The position numbers and the translations under genes are program-made. From Psococerastis gibbosa (lineage: Eukaryota; Arthropoda; Insecta; Psocodea; Psocidae): DNA of 64,000 nt. The notes beneath the pieces were generated by a model that was given only the letters and a program-made list of their open reading frames with translations, had not been told where the DNA came from and did not search any database. The stretch is from the NCBI GenBank assembly GCA_963971405.1, contig OZ020493.1, positions 248,001-312,000 of the forward strand, read 5' to 3'. Positions 32,407 through 43,321 of this stretch are shown one piece after another. Position 1 is the stretch's first letter; the number at the start of each line of letters is the position of its first letter.

Positions 32407-34368
32407 TAGCAAATCGACGGTTTTGACGCATCTACGAAGTGTACCCTTCAATGTTGGCTTAAATAACTGCATTTCCATCCGCTTAAAACGTACGGCTGCA
32501 AACATGAATGACCGTGATAAGTTATGCGTGCTGTGTTTTGACGAAGTTGCGATTGGTTCCCATCTCGAATATGACACCAAAGATGATGTAATTGATGGGT
32601 ACATGGATTTCGGAACTGGGGAAAGGCCAAAAATGATTGCAGACCATGCTGTTGTCTTCATGGCTCTTGGAGCGGTATCGACATGGAAAATGCCTGTGTC
32701 ATACTATTTCAGCCATTCCACGACGCAAACCACAGTACTGCATAGGTTTATACTAGAGAATATTGACTTCTTGACTAAATCCGGATTCACTGTTCTAGCA
32801 ACTGTTTGTGACCAAGGCGCAACAAACCGCGGGGCGATTAATAAGCTCGTTAAGGAATCCAATGTACCCAGGAGGGATGGGTATTTCCTTCATAACACTG
32901 AAAAAAATTTTACCATCTATGATCCACCACACCTATTGAAATGCACGAGGAATTTGCTGCTTTCCCATCCGCTACGCATCAACAAGAACCAAGTAGTGCG
33001 CTGGAAATTCCTCGAGCAGTTTTATAGACAGGACAGCGGTAGTTTGAGGATGGCCCAAAAACTAACAAACAGACACATTTTTCCACAAGGCAAAGCAAAA
33101 ATGAAAGTTAAACTGGCGTCGCAAGTATTCAGTCACCACGTCTACGCCGGTATGAAGGCCCGGGCACTAATGAAAAAAATGCCGAAAGAAGCAGTATGGA
33201 CTGCACATTTCATACGTGATATGGATGAATTATTCGACACGTTCAACGGGACAACCATGGATCCTGCAAATAACAAAACATTCCGGACGTGCTTATTTGA
33301 AGATTCTAAACATGCAACTCTTTGGAAGAGAATGATTCCAAAAATTGAACAGTGGAAGTTCATTCACAAGGAAGAAATTCAAGAACAACCTGAGACGTAT
33401 ATCACGAGACCACGAGAAATTTCCAGAGAGAAGATCCATTAGAGAACCATTTCAGCATTGTCAGGTTGCATGGCGGAGGCAATACGAAGCCAACAGCTGT
33501 CCAGTTTGCAGCTGCAATGAAATCTACCTTGGTAAAGGAAATGGGAAGTATAAAATCCGCGAACTCAAACTGTATTGAAGATCAAAGAAGTGTCTTGTTA
33601 GATTTAGAGGTATTCTTCAACTCACGCCATGGTGACACCAAAGTGGGGGAAAAAAATCTAACGGAAGAAGTGGTTACGACAACCGAGACGCCTACGTCAT
33701 CATTAAACAGCGAGAACCTTCCTACTAGCCAAGAAGAAGTTGATTGGAAGCGGTTTGTAGAGGAGCGCTCTGAGGAACTTTTAAGGGAGTGGGAGGAAGT
33801 TGAGGATGCCGAACTTAATGATAGTGCTGATCGCCTAAGTGCAGCCTACGTCGGTGGCTACCTTAACAAGCGCATTCTTGATACTCACGATTGCTCACGT
33901 TGCAAGAATTCATTAACAACAGACATATTCAACTCAGACCACACTACAATACAATGAAGCCAGGCAATGCTTACAATATCCATCAGCCGAGGTCACAGAT
34001 ACGGTTGTGGCTGCCTAAAATATTTTTGAGAGAGGGCAACCACCAAACTTGATTGATCAGCATTATCATGAGTTGGAAGTTACTAAAGATCTCATTGAGC
34101 GAGTTGAAGCAGAGGTAGATTTCACGTGGCTCAAGTGTGAGACTCATTACGAAAGTGTAAAGGCGTCTTTTTGCAAACTTCTAATTACCCTGCTTCTTAA
34201 ATTTTGGTGTAAGCGTTATAACCGAGAGTTAGAAATGATGGCTTATAAGGCGAAGAAAACTTTTTAACATGGCCCTACACTTCAACTTCATCGCCACAAT
34301 AGACTTGTCAGTCAATTTCTTACATTTATTTTCGGTAACTGCAAAGGCTGCAACGGCCGGAGTGGAAT

Positions 34369-34475
34369 GAAGAACCAGTAGAATCCGGGCTGATGGCCGT
34401 CGTCGATATGAAAGTGAACTTCCATGGAAATTCATATTGACCACGGCCCATCAGCCCGGATTGTACTGGTTCTTC
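34369..34475. repeat. 107-bp near-perfect palindrome
   Basis: The left arm starts GAAGAACCAGTAGAATCC at 34369 and the right arm ends GGATTGTACTGGTTCTTC at 34475. Arms of about 32 bp differ at two positions or so, and the centre (TTCCATGGAA) is itself palindromic. It lies about 100 bp after the P-type transposase end. It may be a small MITE or a subterminal repeat of that element. Confidence 0.7.
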
Positions 34476-34765
34476 AAACTAATAGTCCACTTAGTCCATA
34501 TGATATAATACTTTTTTTTTAAATCATAAATAAAAGGATCCTTGTTAGTTTCGCCTTTAGTTCTTCACTTCAGAAAAACACCACGATCTGCACTGTTAAA
34601 ATCTACTGCCTTTGCCTTTCCTTTTTCTGTCCAGATCGTAACAAAGAAAATCCATGATCATTACCAATCAACGACAACCACGAAGCTAACAAACCATTCA
34701 ACTACAGCAAGACCTGTTCCGGGAAGGGTGAGGAGTTTAGTGGGTATAACCTCACACTCCCCGTA

Positions 34766-34838
34766 GGCTATGTGCATTCCTATTGATGTCAACTTTCTTT
34801 AATTTAAGCTGTTGATGTCAACAGGAATGCACACAGCC
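34766..34838. repeat. 73-bp hairpin with 28-bp arms
   Basis: 34766-34793 (GGCTATGTGCATTCCT...) pairs with 34811-34838 (...AGGAATGCACACAGCC) with about five mismatches around a 17-bp loop. It has no recognised family. Confidence 0.6.
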
Positions 34839-36014
34839 GTAGTCACCCGATGCCGTGCTAAAGCAGGTTCGTTCAGCACGTTCCGGTTAGTCCACATACA
34901 GCCAACATAATCAGTGGCAATCAGTCACCTCTAACACACTGGGTTTGCTGCAGGAGCCATATTCCCTGATTCTTGTCACTCCACTTGTGACCGTTCAATC
35001 AGCAGTTTCAGCGTAGAAAATTGTAGGTGTTGGTGCTAACAACGCGAATCTTCACAGAACAAGGTAAGGCATTAATAGTTTTTTTTCAATCACACCAGTC
35101 TATTTATGTCGGTCTCCCCGTACCAACACTGTTACGTAATGAACAGAGGCACTGTGGTGTTTGCTAGTACCTTCAAAAATGAGCTTCAAAATTCGTGTCG
35201 CAGTTTGAGCAAATTACATTTCTTTAGGTTACCGTTAACTTCTCAGTAGCTTGTTACTGTAAGAAATGGAAACCAATGACTTACAATGAAATTAATTTTT
35301 GAACGAAATCAATTATATTCACGTCCACGGTCACAAAGATGTTCAAGTGGCAACATGAATTCACAAAAAAATATCAGCTTTTATTTGGGAGAAATAAAGG
35401 GCAATTAAACCAATCTTGATTTTTTTTTCCTACGACCCCTTTTCTATCTTTTCAGCTGTAGACCAAAAAATGAAGATGTTTCGTCAAACATACACGACCG
35501 AACTTACTTTGTTTACGAAGTAATAATAATATTGCGTTTATTATTAAAAAAAAATTTTTTTACTGAAATTATTATAATTATTAAAACCGACGCCACTAAG
35601 CCAAAAAGGCGTGTTGGGATCACCATATCCCTTAAAAGATATCCCAAAATTTTCTGTGCACTAGTTACTACTTTCGCAAACATTATTTCCATATTTAACT
35701 TTTTATTTGATATATACAGTAGTAGTTTGCCTAACCATTTCATTTTAATTTGCAGCTGGCTGTACACAAGATGTACTCTACTCGCCTGCAAATGAAATTA
35801 ACTTAGACAAATGATCAAGCGACACAATGAAGGGGACAAGGGAACCTACCAGTTTATATGGACTTGTGGCTAATAGAGGTACTCAAGGAAACTGACTAAA
35901 AAAATCGAGCGATCGAGATTAAACGGAATAATGGCCGGAATCAGGGAATACTTCGCTAGCTACAGCTACTTGGAGAGCAACCGCCAAGCTTAGAACATAC
36001 ACGACCTTACTTTA
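34839..36014. other. Gene-free stretch
   Basis: No coding region was supported. AT-rich, with ATT/TAA runs at 35519-35585. Confidence 0.4.
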
Positions 36015-36394
36015 GGCGCCCATTCCATCGACCGGCTAGGGCTATTTACAAAAACGGTGACGTGGTAGCAGACATTCAAGACTTAGGTGGCGTTTCCACC
36101 GACCTCGCATTGCAGAATGCAAATGACATTGACGGAAATTTGAATTTTTGTTTTTATAGAAATCTATTAAAATGTTTGTACTTAACATATCCCATGACGC
36201 CATTTTTTAATTTTAGTTTGTTTGTGATTATACTGTATGATCATTGATCAATTTTAACTATGGCATAGAGGAAAATAAACATTTCCGTCAATTCTGCAAT
36301 GCGAGGTCGGTGGAAACGCGACCTAAGTCTTGAATGTCTGCTACCACGTCACCGTTTTTGGAAATAGCCCTAGCCGGTCAATGGAATGGGCACC
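36015..36394. repeat. 380-bp MITE with ~110-bp terminal inverted repeats
   Basis: The outer ends are GGCGCCCATTCC (36015) and GGAATGGGCACC (to 36394). The arms 36015-36125 and 36285-36394 pair over most of their length, including the block GGTGACGTGGTAGCAGACAT. The interior is AT-rich and non-coding. No clear target duplication was seen. The transposase family is unknown. Confidence 0.8.
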
Positions 36395-36686
36395 GAAGTA
36401 TTATTTGACTTGAAATTATGTCATTACAATTTGAAATTAATTTAGTAACCTATTTTTTGTCATTAGGTTTCCGGATAAAAATCGGCCTGTCACTACAAAA
36501 TATCATAGTGCATATTGTTAAATAGTTATTAATAGTCATAACAATGAAATGTGTGATTTTGGAGTGACCCGCCGTACCCAACATTCCTCCTCGAAATTGT
36601 AAACTTAGGGCAGGCTATGCAGTTTGTAATCCAGTCCAGATAAAACGAGAAACTTTATGTAGAATTCTTCATTACCATAGTCGCTT

Positions 36687-36728
36687 ACATTGTTGACTTA
36701 ATGTATTACATTGTTGACTTAATGTATT
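36687..36728. repeat. 21-bp tandem duplication
   Basis: ACATTGTTGACTTAATGTATT occurs twice in a row from 36687, followed by a partial third unit. Confidence 0.7.
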
Positions 36729-36823
36729 ACATTGATTCGTTATGTGCGTGTGAAAGAAGCTCTTGTTGAGCTAGAAATATATAATAGCCACTGTAAGAAA
36801 TATATCGCTACATTTCGATAGAT

Positions 36824-36922
36824 GATACAGTATGTTACCGTGATTGGCCGCAGTATTCAGAATTGTTTTGTTCAAAAATAATACTCAATATTGTGGCCAC
36901 GGTAACATAATTATCATGTATC
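36824..36922. repeat. ~99-bp palindromic MITE-like hairpin
   Basis: The arm with TATGTTACCGTG...TTGGCCGCAGTATTCAG (from 36824) pairs imperfectly with CTCAATATTGTGGCCACGGTAACATA...GTATC (to 36922). Confidence 0.55.
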
Positions 36923-38200
36923 AAAATGTCTATATATATACTCTATAGCTGTTATATTTTTTCCAGCAGATCTACGATAAATATTTCCTCTGAAATTCTA
37001 CGTTCGACCTTGATACGGGAATTTCCGATTAAAAAATGTTAATTTCTTTCACATCCACATGAGAAGCGAAATAATATATTCTGTCAATAATATTTCATTA
37101 TGATAATAATAAATAGGAAGGAAGGGTGCGCGCGCAGGGCAGCCCCGGCGGGCTAGAGACATTTTAAAAAAAGGCGCCAAATGCTGGGAGACGGAAAACA
37201 GGTGTACCAACACAAAAGGTTTTTTATTTCTTTAAGTTGGTACGGATTTTCAACGAAATATTAGCATTGAGTCAACGTTCTTATACATTATCGTATTCTG
37301 TGATCTAGTTATTCCAACAGGGTAGTTCCAACGAATCCCGCTAGGGTGGGGACAATGATGTTCCATCATCTATATAAACTGGATGCGTAACTTGGAATTA
37401 TTATCATAAGCCAAACATACAAAATAATTTCTAAAATTCAGGATTCATTCTGCTGCGCGCCGCCATATGCTCTGATAGCTACTTTGCATCCTGTGACGGC
37501 ACAGTTGGTTTTCCTTGTCGGTTTGCACACTTTGGCAAAGCATGAAAACCTGACTTGGATTGTCCAACTGTGTCGTTGCAATTACTTAATTTGCTGGTGC
37601 ATGTGTATTTTATGTGCCGACCGAGCTGTCAGATCTGTCATCAGCCTCGCTTTACGGCAATAATATTTCACTAGTATTTTATGAACATGATTGATAACCT
37701 GCACCATTTAATCTATATCACGGTAATTTCTTCCATAAGTAAGATGTAGTTTCCCAGTATGGGGGGGGGGGGGGGGGGGCGGGGCGAGTCAGTGCACCCA
37801 GCCATGAACCATTTTTTAACTTACTACCGGCCGTATTGTTACGATGTCAATGAAATAAATCAGTGTTCCTGTACTATCATTACAGAGAAAAGATGTTTCG
37901 TACCCCACGCCATGCGAATTAGAAGTGTATTGTGAATAATGAGACTCCATGGCGTACAATGGCTGTATTAGTACTGTGATTGGTACCTACCTTCTTCCGT
38001 TTATATCGAATTGATTATTGTAATAAAATAGAAATATTCATAGACGGTATTCTGACTTAAGTATAGCACCTCATAGCCCTTCTCTACCGCTAGAGTTAGA
38101 AGGAGGATCTGCGGCTTTGGAACGGATAGCCCACAATCCTTACATAGCCTTTCCGTTTGTTGTTCTCATTTTAAAAAATAATTTATAAATAACCAAGGAT
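36923..38200. other. Gene-free stretch with a G run
   Basis: No coding region was supported before the THAP exon. A run of about 19 G lies at 37761-37779. Confidence 0.4.
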
Positions 38201-38201
38201 T

Positions 38202-38266
38202 ATGTATTGTGTTGCAATAAATTGCAATAACCGATTCAAAACTGGAAAAGGGCGATGCTATCACTC
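38202..38266 (+). pseudogene. Isolated THAP-domain first exon
   Basis: The exon opens at ATG 38202 and reads MYCVAINCNNRFKTGKGRCYHS, the start of a THAP zinc finger (Cys-x4-Cys followed by the Asn-Arg pair). A consensus donor GTAAGTAA begins at 38267. I found no second exon within the next kilobases, so this may be the first exon of a gene with a long intron, or a lone remnant of a THAP-bearing transposon. Its spacing resembles that of the THAP exon at 56626. No promoter motif was recognised. Confidence 0.5.
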
Positions 38267-38916
38267 GTAAGTAAATAATTGTTAAACTTCAGTAAGATCG
38301 AGTGTTTTAAGTGAGGCATTGCATTGCTCCAAACCTGTTGCTATAGAGCAATTTTGTTTTGTAATTTTAGCAAGATTTGCCAGTTTAATGCTTAAAGTTA
38401 TCATATGATTATGTTTGGAAATAAATTAGGACCACAGTCCACAAACGTTTTTCTGGAATGTTTTAACCATACCATGGATATATTCCATGGGAATGCCGAA
38501 TGCTGCCGAATGGCAAATGCGTTAATTGAGTCTGCTTTATTTTACATTCTATATTTCCCCCATAGATACTGGTTTGATTTAAGCTGTTGTCAGATAGTTT
38601 GAGTATTTTGTGATAAAAATTAGTAGTTTGATGCAAATATGAGCATGCAGTACATAGGCCTACATCTTGGTGAAGTTGAATTAAATCGTTCAGTGGTAAT
38701 TGACTGAAATAATTTATGTAAATTTCATTTTTATATTCGGTAGGAAACGTTAAATTGACTGATTTTTTTATAGAATTCCACTGAGGCAACTCTTCGTTCA
38801 GATATTCTCAATGAAAGGTGTACTTAAATCAACATTGTTACACATGGACAAGATTTCCAAGGAAGGGGAACTTGGCTATTTTTAAACCCCCTGATCGATG
38901 ACATGAATGATCTAAG
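38267..38916. other. Gene-free stretch
   Basis: No coding region or repeat was recognised after the THAP exon donor. Confidence 0.4.
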
Positions 38917-39770
38917 TTGAAATGGAATCTATTTCAACTTGGACGACTTCACTGGGACTGTTTACTTCCCTTAGGTCCAACCATGTCAGACAAACTACAG
39001 GTTGAATTCATCGCGAACTTTCCTGATCCGCCTTCAGCTGCCCCTACTCTAGAACTGTCCTCTGTGTTTCGCGAAGCTAAGACACACTCTGGGGGTAAAA
39101 ACAAAACTCGCCCCTCCCATTAAAAAAAATTGATTAACAAATACAGTGACAAATCAAAAAAAGACCGTCGAGATAAAAGGCTACTCAACAAGCTTAAGGG
39201 ACAACCAAAACATCCTCGACGCTCACGAAGCTGTTCCTCCGCAGAAAGGTCCCTGTCTCCGTCGGATGCACGATTTCGACAACAGTCCGGCTCAAACTTC
39301 CGTGCAGAAGACATGTTTCCCGAACCACTCATGGATGAGCCACCGCCCCATCACCCATGCTTCATGTTCCGACGAGAGGTAGTAGAGGCGGACCTCCAAG
39401 CCATTGATCTGAACTGGTTTCAACTGTCCAACAGAGATAGATGGGACTTTTACATGAAGTCGATCCACATATGGTGTCTTACTACAGTTTTTACCAGAAT
39501 CTAACGGGACCAACAGTAGAGGAGAATCAGGCAGAATTGAACCGCTTAACTCAAGCTTTGGCACGTCAAGAGGCTCTCGTGATTAAATTAGAACAGACCG
39601 TCTCCAATCTTAATGCAGTAGTTCTCAACCTGCAAAACCCGTGTAGTTCGATAGTTCCTCCCCCATCAACACCACTCTCAGTTCCTATTCCGCCTCTACA
39701 CCCTCCGCCCACTAGTTCTACTCAGCATCAGACTCACGGTCCGCGCAATATTGTGTTGAGAGATATTTAA
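38917..39770 (+). pseudogene. Unrecognised ORF1-like protein, frameshifted
   Basis: Three overlapping frames (38980-39123, 39130-39504 and 39441-39770) seem to be one protein. It starts MSDKLQVEFIANFPDPPS, then has a very basic and Ser-rich segment (KSKKDRRDKRLLNKLK, RRSRSCSSAERSLSPS), a WDFYMKS-like hinge where the frame changes at about 39441-39504, a heptad segment (LNRLTQALARQEALVIKLEQ) and a Pro-rich tail. Basic region plus coiled coil would suit a nucleic-acid-binding accessory protein of a mobile element. I recognise no family. The next frame downstream (39888) is transposase-like, so the two may belong together. Confidence 0.4.
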
Positions 39771-39887
39771 TTAAAATTTTCCTTCGTTTTTAGTAACTTG
39801 ACATACTAAAGTAACTTTTCTCATCCTTATGTTTTACCTATTTAGGGATTATTTTGGGAGATAATTTGGGACTTCATCTACGGTCTA

Positions 39888-40563
39888 GTGGAAAGTTTTA
39901 GAGGGAATCACTGCTGTCGAACCTGCAGGGCAAGTAGCAAACAGATTCAATCGCTCACTCTTGCCGATCCATCGTTATTGAGAACAGTATCGAACTATAG
40001 AGCAGACCTTGACCTTGGGAATGTGTCTTTCACCGGCGTAAAGACCCGATGCATATGGTTTGATGTTGCAAATTTTAATATTTGTAAACAATTAGGTGTG
40101 GACATGTTGCATGATATATTTGAAGGCGTTGGGAAAAAGATACTTGGCTTCCTCTTGGAGAGATATAATATACGAGTTCAGTTAAAGTACATTACATTGG
40201 ATGATTTCAACAAACGATTGGAATCATTTAATTTTGGTCCTGATAGCAAGAATCGACCCGTTTCGTTGACAATAGATCGAGTTAAATCGAAAAATATTCG
40301 TCAAACCGGTTCAGATGCAGCCACTCTGGTAAGGTATTTTGGGCTGTTAGTGAGGCAATGGGTATTTGAAAAATCTGGTGACAACGTCGACAATGGCTGG
40401 CAATTATATATCGCTCTTCACAATTTGGTTAATGAACTGTCTAAAAAGTCACATAATAAGAATTTCCCCATTTCCAAAAGCATTAAAATGCACAAAAGAA
40501 TAGTTACAGTACATACTGCAGTAAATGGCACTACCCAAGAGCCCCATCATGGGTTCACATCTA
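39888..40563 (+). pseudogene. Transposase-associated fragment (CACTA/EnSpm-like)
   Basis: The frame opens with CCRTCRASSKQI, a Cys-x2-Cys type motif, and has the marker DMLHDIFEGVGKKILGFLL, then a basic segment and a NIRQTGSDAATLVRYFGLL block. The D-x-x-H-D-x-x-E-G-V signature is frequent in metazoan CACTA/EnSpm-type or KDZ-like proteins; this is from memory, and the exact family is uncertain. The reading runs into an unrelated LINE RNase H relic near 40550, so it is 3'-truncated. No N-terminal start was identified with confidence. Confidence 0.5.
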
Positions 40564-41150
40564 CACTGACGGCGCTAAAAGGATAAGGGCGGGGGTTGCG
40601 GAGCTGCTTACTGTCTAAATGAAACTAATGTTCCCAATGCTGCAGCACTGCTCAGTTAACACAGCAGAACTCTGCTATATTTCAGGCCGTTCTCCGTATT
40701 ATCATGGACAGGTTCCTTCAATCGGTAATTTTTTTTGACAGTCTCAGTTCTTTACAAACCATTGAATATACAAGCACCAAGTGTCCGCTTGCGAATGCCA
40801 TTTTATCCTTGTTAAATGACTTGCCATCCAACTTCACCGTACATTTTCACTGGATACCCTTTCGTGGGCATACACGGAAACATCACTGCGGCAATCATGG
40901 CTGCTGTCCCTTGGGCCACAACCATTTTTTCAGATGTATGCAATGTACGTGGAATCCAAAGCAAAACGAAAAATGCATGGCAGGCTGCATGGCGGGCGCG
41001 ACACCATTAATAATTAGCTGAAAAGCATTAAAACAGTAATTGGGGATTGGCAAGCCGCATATCGCCTGAATCGAGCAGAATAGACTGCTCTTGCTAGATT
41101 GTGCATAGGGCACACACGCCTTACCCATGGACATAGTTATTGCTTATAAA
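40560..41150 (+). pseudogene. LINE RNase H domain and C-terminal relic
   Basis: Fragments in several frames give the RNase HI order: HIYTDGAK (first Asp, about 40562), SVNTAELCYI (Glu), VIFFDSLSSLQTIEY (second Asp, 40730-40775), and FHWIPFRG in place of the usual W-x-P-x-H loop. The C-terminal region follows, with a GDWQAAYRLNRAE-like segment and a RLCIGHTRLTHGH-like end at about 41085-41130. This ordering is typical of LINE ORF2 proteins that carry an RNase H. Multiple shifts and stops. The family differs from those at 13577 and 18081. Confidence 0.65.
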
Positions 41151-41289
41151 ATTTTCGTTAATTGTGTAGTTTAGCTATCCCGCTGTAACAAAAGTAAAAT
41201 GAGAATGCTTAGACATTAATCATTATATTAAAATGTGTTGAAGGTGTAGTTTGGCTACCCCTCATAAAATCACCAAATGCGGTTTTATC

Positions 41290-41660
41290 GTATAATAAAT
41301 ATATCAATTTTCCTTTCAGTCTCATCAACCTCATTGTTGCGTATGGGGTGAGAAGGTAGCTCCAGGCGAAATCAATTTCCAGCTGAACCTGAGAAAGGTG
41401 GGCCGCTGCCATCGCCCGGCAGTACCCCACCGAAACAGCCGCAGCATACTTCTACCGCACTAAGGGGAAGGGGGCGGGGAAGCTCATCACCCGGTATCAG
41501 GCCTACAGGGGCATTTTGAGAAGCCAAGATCAATTCCCCCCGTTCAGAGGCGGCGCTCCTCGGAATCAATTGGCGACCACGCGAAGTCCCCACGACGACC
41601 GCTCACCCCTGCGCCTAACAGGGTGAGAAGATTGGACGAAGATAACGCCCTTATCTTCCT
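41290..41660. repeat. GC-rich interspersed repeat, perhaps an RTE-like LINE leader
   Basis: A GC-rich block in AT-rich surroundings, containing GGTAGCTCCAGGCGAAATCA, GCTCATCACCCGGTATCAGG and CCACGCGAAGTCCCCACGAC. I recall similar text upstream of RTE-type LINE ORFs in arthropods, but this is from memory. No supported coding region in it. Confidence 0.3.
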
Positions 41661-41662
41661 CC

Positions 41663-42499
41663 GTGGGAATAATTTTCATTTGGAAAAAGTGGGAAAATCT
41701 CCTGATGGAGGACACTCAACCAGCGAAAACGAACGCAAATAGTGATGCTACGACATCACAGAAAAAGGCTAGCACGAAGAAAAACATTTATTCGAAGGCT
41801 AAGCCAATTAAGCCAGATGCGCCAAATAGGCAATTTCAGCCTAAGTCGGTGCCGGAAATGGCAGAAGGCACAGAGGAAATGTTGAAACCCAGACATCTTT
41901 CTAAGACCTTCACGAAGCCAACTAATGATCACGCAGATCGTGAAGACTTTAAAGTCCTTGGCTTTGAGGGCTTCGGTGCTCGAAGACCGAAAGCAAGAGT
42001 ACGTCTTAACGCGATTACACGTGGGGTTGAAGCAAATAAGGAAGGAAGTCTGGCAAAAATGGGATTTAGGAATTAAAGCGGTGTTCCCAGGGGAGAAGAG
42101 GACAATATATTGCAAACCATTCACAGTGGTGGGAGGAATATTATCGCCAGCATGTGGGCTGCTCTATAATCGGTATTGTATCGTAAGTAGGAACACAGAC
42201 GTATCAAAATCACCTTCTCCACCCACGAACAGTAGCAGTAGTACCAAAAGGTCTCGACGTTCACTAAGTAAGAGATTAAGAAAATTTGAAGATGTGGCTG
42301 AGGACGTAGACGAGTCAGACAATGACGATTTTATAACGGACGAATGGGTAAAGTAATCTTCAGAGCCGGAGGACCTCCTCTTTGACAAGTGGAAGATTTG
42401 TTTCAACTTGAGACCGAAGACACAGTCTGAAGACAAATGCTGTTACTGGCAGTACTTGAATGAGTTCCCTGGAGTGTTGAGGCCCGATGGCTATAAGCT
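41663..42499 (+). pseudogene. Unrecognised coding-like region with splice donor
   Basis: Two overlapping frames (41706-42076 and 41980-42356) and a third after a stop at 42354-42356 form a plausible single protein. It has a Lys-rich start (KKASTKKNIYSKAKPIKP), a middle with VFPGEKRTIYCKPFTVVGG, a Ser/acidic segment (SSSTKRSRRSLSKRLRKFED), and a C-terminal part with WKICFNLRPKTQSEDKC and WQYLNEFPGVLRPDGYKL. The last segment ends at CTG/GTAAGAAA (donor at 42500). The composition suggests a true former exon or transposon ORF. I do not recognise the family. Confidence 0.4.
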
Positions 42500-42710
42500 G
42501 GTAAGAAACCGTTCCATGTCAATTTCAGTTACAATTTTTTTAATAATTTTGAAGACGATTGATTCTGAATTTTCACGGGATGTTACCTACACAATCTTTG
42601 CGTTCCCCTGTTGCGTATCTTGCTAAAATTTAACTTTCATGGATTATACTTTAATTACACCGGATACTCCCTCGACCCTGACAGGCACCTGATACATATT
42701 TGATCGCAAT

Positions 42711-42780
42711 AGTCGGGGCGTAGAGGTAAAGACTAGGACTATCATCCGGAAGGTGACTTGTTCGAATTCCACCCTTGCCA
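42711..42780 (+). repeat. tRNA-like sequence, probable SINE head
   Basis: GGGGCGTAGAGGTAAAG resembles a degenerate pol III A box and TTGTTCGAATTCCACCC a B box; the spacing of about 40 bp is right for a tRNA-derived promoter. The acceptor stems do not pair well, so it is not a functional tRNA. A tRNA-derived SINE head is more likely. Confidence 0.45.
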
Positions 42781-42935
42781 AATTTTTTAGTGTATAATTT
42801 ATATCTTTTGACATCTATGCTGCGGCGGGCATGTCAAGCAGATGGTCCTGAAAACTACTGCGTTAAGGAGAGTCCCACCCCACACGAATGTATATATGTA
42901 AATGTATTTTCTTCAACAGTTCACTATAAGTATAT

Positions 42936-43321
42936 AGGGTGTTTTAGTAAGACCGGCTTTCTAAAAAAAACGGTACAGTAAGATATGAAAAAAAAACGTA
43001 AAACCATACCATTTTATAATCTATTGCTGGAAAATAGATTCATTGACATTGTACCCGAATTGTAGATACAGCAGCACAAATTATGTTTTTCTTAAATGAC
43101 AATCCCCCGTTTTTATTGCATATTCTCAAAGAAGGCATTTTTCTGTATACAAACTATCAAAAAACCATTTTCTCCAACCCACCTACCATTCCGGTACAAA
43201 GTCAATATGACAATTTTCCAGTAAATTAGTATAAAATGATAAGGTTTTACGTATTTTTTAGTTTTTCAATATCTAGTACCAATTTCGAGAAAATCGTGTG
43301 AATCTTACTGAAGCACTCTGC
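42936..43321. repeat. ~386-bp MITE with ~95-bp imperfect TIRs
   Basis: The left end AGGGTGTTTTAGTAAGA (42936) pairs with the right end TCTTACTGAAGCACTCT (to about 43320), and the pairing continues through ACGTAAAACCATACCATTTTAT on the left and ATAAAATGATAAGGTTTTACGT on the right. The interior is non-coding. A TA-rich site lies on the left, but no clear target duplication. Confidence 0.65.

Larger units (their letters stand above)
31209..34266 (+). pseudogene. P-element transposase (THAP9-like), multiply frameshifted
   Basis: The gene moves DNA by cut-and-paste. 31209-31440 encodes a THAP zinc finger (MTWKCCVESC, then CICGIHF as Cys-x2-His, and a terminal GSIPRL). A linker with an internal duplication follows (31510-32020), then a helical segment ending RPGKGRRW (32002-32289). 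The RNase H-like core is at 32345-33442, with LCFDEVAI (Asp 32540), TVCDQGATN (Asp 32810) and the conserved YDPPHLLKCTRNLL block (32918-32960). Further frames at 33466-33957 and 34049-34266 match the C-terminal region (KFWCKRYNRELE). Breaks occur at about 31450-31510, 32010, 32275, 32354-32406 (53-bp duplication), 33430 and 33957-34049. All domains are represented, so this was a full-length element. Terminal repeats were not found. Confidence 0.85.

Noticed and set aside
41372-41593. Minus-strand 73-codon frame with many Gly and Cys
   Set aside because: It arises from a GC-rich repeat; the plus strand reads as a non-coding LINE leader.
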